From the NCBI GenBank assembly GCA_013152995.1, contig JAADFH010000015.1, positions 1-6,943 of the forward strand: a DNA stretch of 6,943 nt, given 5' to 3'. The stretch comes from Methanobacteriota archaeon (GTDB lineage: Archaea; Hydrothermarchaeota; Hydrothermarchaeia; Hydrothermarchaeales; BMS3B). Made by a program: the position numbers and the translations under genes. The notes under the pieces are model-generated. The model did no database searches. It was given only the letters and a program-made list of their open reading frames with translations, and was not told where the DNA came from. This document shows, one piece after another, positions 5,986-6,943 of this stretch (the first letter of the stretch is position 1; each line of letters opens with the position of its first letter).

Positions 5986-6943
5986 TCAGACCTTCAGCCA
6001 GGCAAGCGTATCCTCAGGCTTCGTATCGCTGAACACCGCATCAATAACCTCTCTGACCGCCTGCACCGCCGCAGGATGCAGCATCATCATTATGTCAGCG
6101 CCCGCCAGCATCACCGCAAGCGCGTTTATCGTCTCCCAGAGGGGTCCACGGTACTCTCTGGGACCCCACTCCTGCACATTCATCCACGCCTCTCTGGCAG
6201 CCCATGCGTTGGTGACACCGCAGCTCACGGGGAAGGATAGCTCGCTCTCACCCTTCAGCCCGCTGATTTTCAGCCTCTCTATCATGGTGTAGGTGTACTC
6301 AAGCCCGTAGCCAAGTGCCGCAGTTGTGGGGTCCTGCACCATCCTGTCCCTGGGCAGACCCTCCTTCAGCAGCAGCCTGTTCAGCGTCTTCTGGTCATTT
6401 ATGTCCAGAGAAACCCAGCTCAGCACGTTGTGGTTGTACTTCACCGCCGCCTTAACGATGCGCTCGTGGTCCAGGTCCAGGTTGGCGCTTGCAAGCAGGC
6501 AGCGCTCGTTCTCAGCCACCTCCGCAACCTTCTCAAACAGCACGGGGTCCTTCTCGGGGTTGCCCGAGCCGCCTATCACCAGAGGAGCATCAACAGCCTG
6601 GAGCACCTCCTCCACAGTCTTTGCAGCCTCACTCACGGGGGTATCCTTCACCTTGGGGTCGGTTGAGACGAGATGGAGGGTTACGAGGTCAGCACCTCTC
6701 CTCACCGCCTCCCTTGCCCACTCAGCGGGCGAATCCCAGTACTCGCTCCAGACCTCACGCAGCGCCTTCGGGAACTGGGGCTGCGGGATGTCAAAAACAT
6801 CAAAGCTAACCACGGGCTTGTTTACCCAGCCACCCTCAAACATGTACAGGCTGCGCTGCCCGCCTATCTTAACGCTGTACCCCCTGCTGCCGCCCTCTGC
6901 CTTGGTTGCTCCTATGGTCACCTCCTCTATCCTCCCGGGGTAG
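5986..6943 (-). CDS. cdhD: CODH/ACS complex delta subunit (corrinoid iron-sulfur protein small subunit), 5' end outside the window
   Basis: 318 residues are visible, ending at TGA 5986-5988. The frame stays open to the window edge, and the residues before the in-frame GTG at 6919-6921 (YPGRIEE) look like continuing CdhD sequence, so I treat the gene as 5'-truncated by the window rather than starting there. Family blocks, in visible-residue numbering, include FDVFDIP (about 47-53), GGSGNP (124-129), LLASANLDLD (149-158), QDPTTAALGYG (203-213), TNAWAAREAW (244-253) and EWGPREYRGPLWE (258-270). Archaeal CdhD is commonly near 430 residues, so roughly 110 are missing. It is a TIM-barrel protein that pairs with CdhE to hold the corrinoid and bind the methyl-tetrahydropterin. 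The following iron-sulfur gene begins 3 bases after its stop, which indicates one operon. Confidence 0.95.
   Translation of the reverse strand, partial: YPGRIEEVTIGATKAEGGSRGYSVKIGGQRSLYMFEGGWVNKPVVSFDVFDIPQPQFPKALREVWSEYWDSPAEWAREAVRRGADLVTLHLVSTDPKVKDTPVSEAAKTVEEVLQAVDAPLVIGGSGNPEKDPVLFEKVAEVAENERCLLASANLDLDHERIVKAAVKYNHNVLSWVSLDINDQKTLNRLLLKEGLPRDRMVQDPTTAALGYGLEYTYTMIERLKISGLKGESELSFPVSCGVTNAWAAREAWMNVQEWGPREYRGPLWETINALAVMLAGADIMMMLHPAAVQAVREVIDAVFSDTKPEDTLAWLKV

Noticed and set aside
6919..6921. In-frame GTG as the start of cdhD, giving a 311-residue protein with GGAGG-like bases nearby
   Set aside because: The frame stays open upstream, the preceding residues continue as plausible CdhD sequence, CdhD is normally over 100 residues longer, and the purine-rich bases are too close to the GTG to act as a ribosome binding site.

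Overview
The window reads as a GC-rich (roughly 60% by eye) archaeal chromosome segment, most likely euryarchaeal in the broad sense. Three things point there: a Hef-type helicase-nuclease, the archaeal (Cdh) form of the corrinoid iron-sulfur protein of the CODH/ACS complex, and archaeal TATA boxes upstream of near-leaderless genes. Frequent AGG/AGA arginine and ATA isoleucine codons fit a thermophile-like euryarchaeote. A secreted multihaem cytochrome c suggests respiratory or extracellular electron transfer rather than a cytochrome-free methanogen. I cannot name the genus.

Layout. (1) 1-1019, minus: a geranylgeranyl-reductase-like FAD oxidoreductase, cut at its C-terminus by the window edge. 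(2) 1020-1207: a divergent promoter region with one TATA box for each direction and several short palindromes. (3) 1208-1852, plus: a secreted five-haem c-type cytochrome with six N-glycosylation sequons. (4) 1853-4057, minus: Hef, a SF2 helicase fused to an ERCC4/XPF nuclease and a tandem HhH domain. It converges on the cytochrome gene with no intergenic base. (5) 4058-4099: a short gap with a T6 tract. (6) 4100-6943, minus: a tight operon reading cdhD (5' end outside the window), then a small iron-sulfur protein, then cdhE, with gaps of 3 and 11 nt.

How the genes fit. CdhD and CdhE form the corrinoid iron-sulfur protein that carries methyl groups between tetrahydropterin and the acetyl-CoA synthase site. 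The gene between them encodes a ferredoxin whose N-terminus copies the Fe4S4 domain of CdhE. This makes it a good candidate for a dedicated electron donor or reactivation partner of the corrinoid protein, and it is the most interesting item here. The cytochrome and the flavin reductase form a separate divergent pair that may concern membrane lipid or quinone chemistry and electron export. Hef follows the cdh operon on the same strand but probably only as a neighbour.
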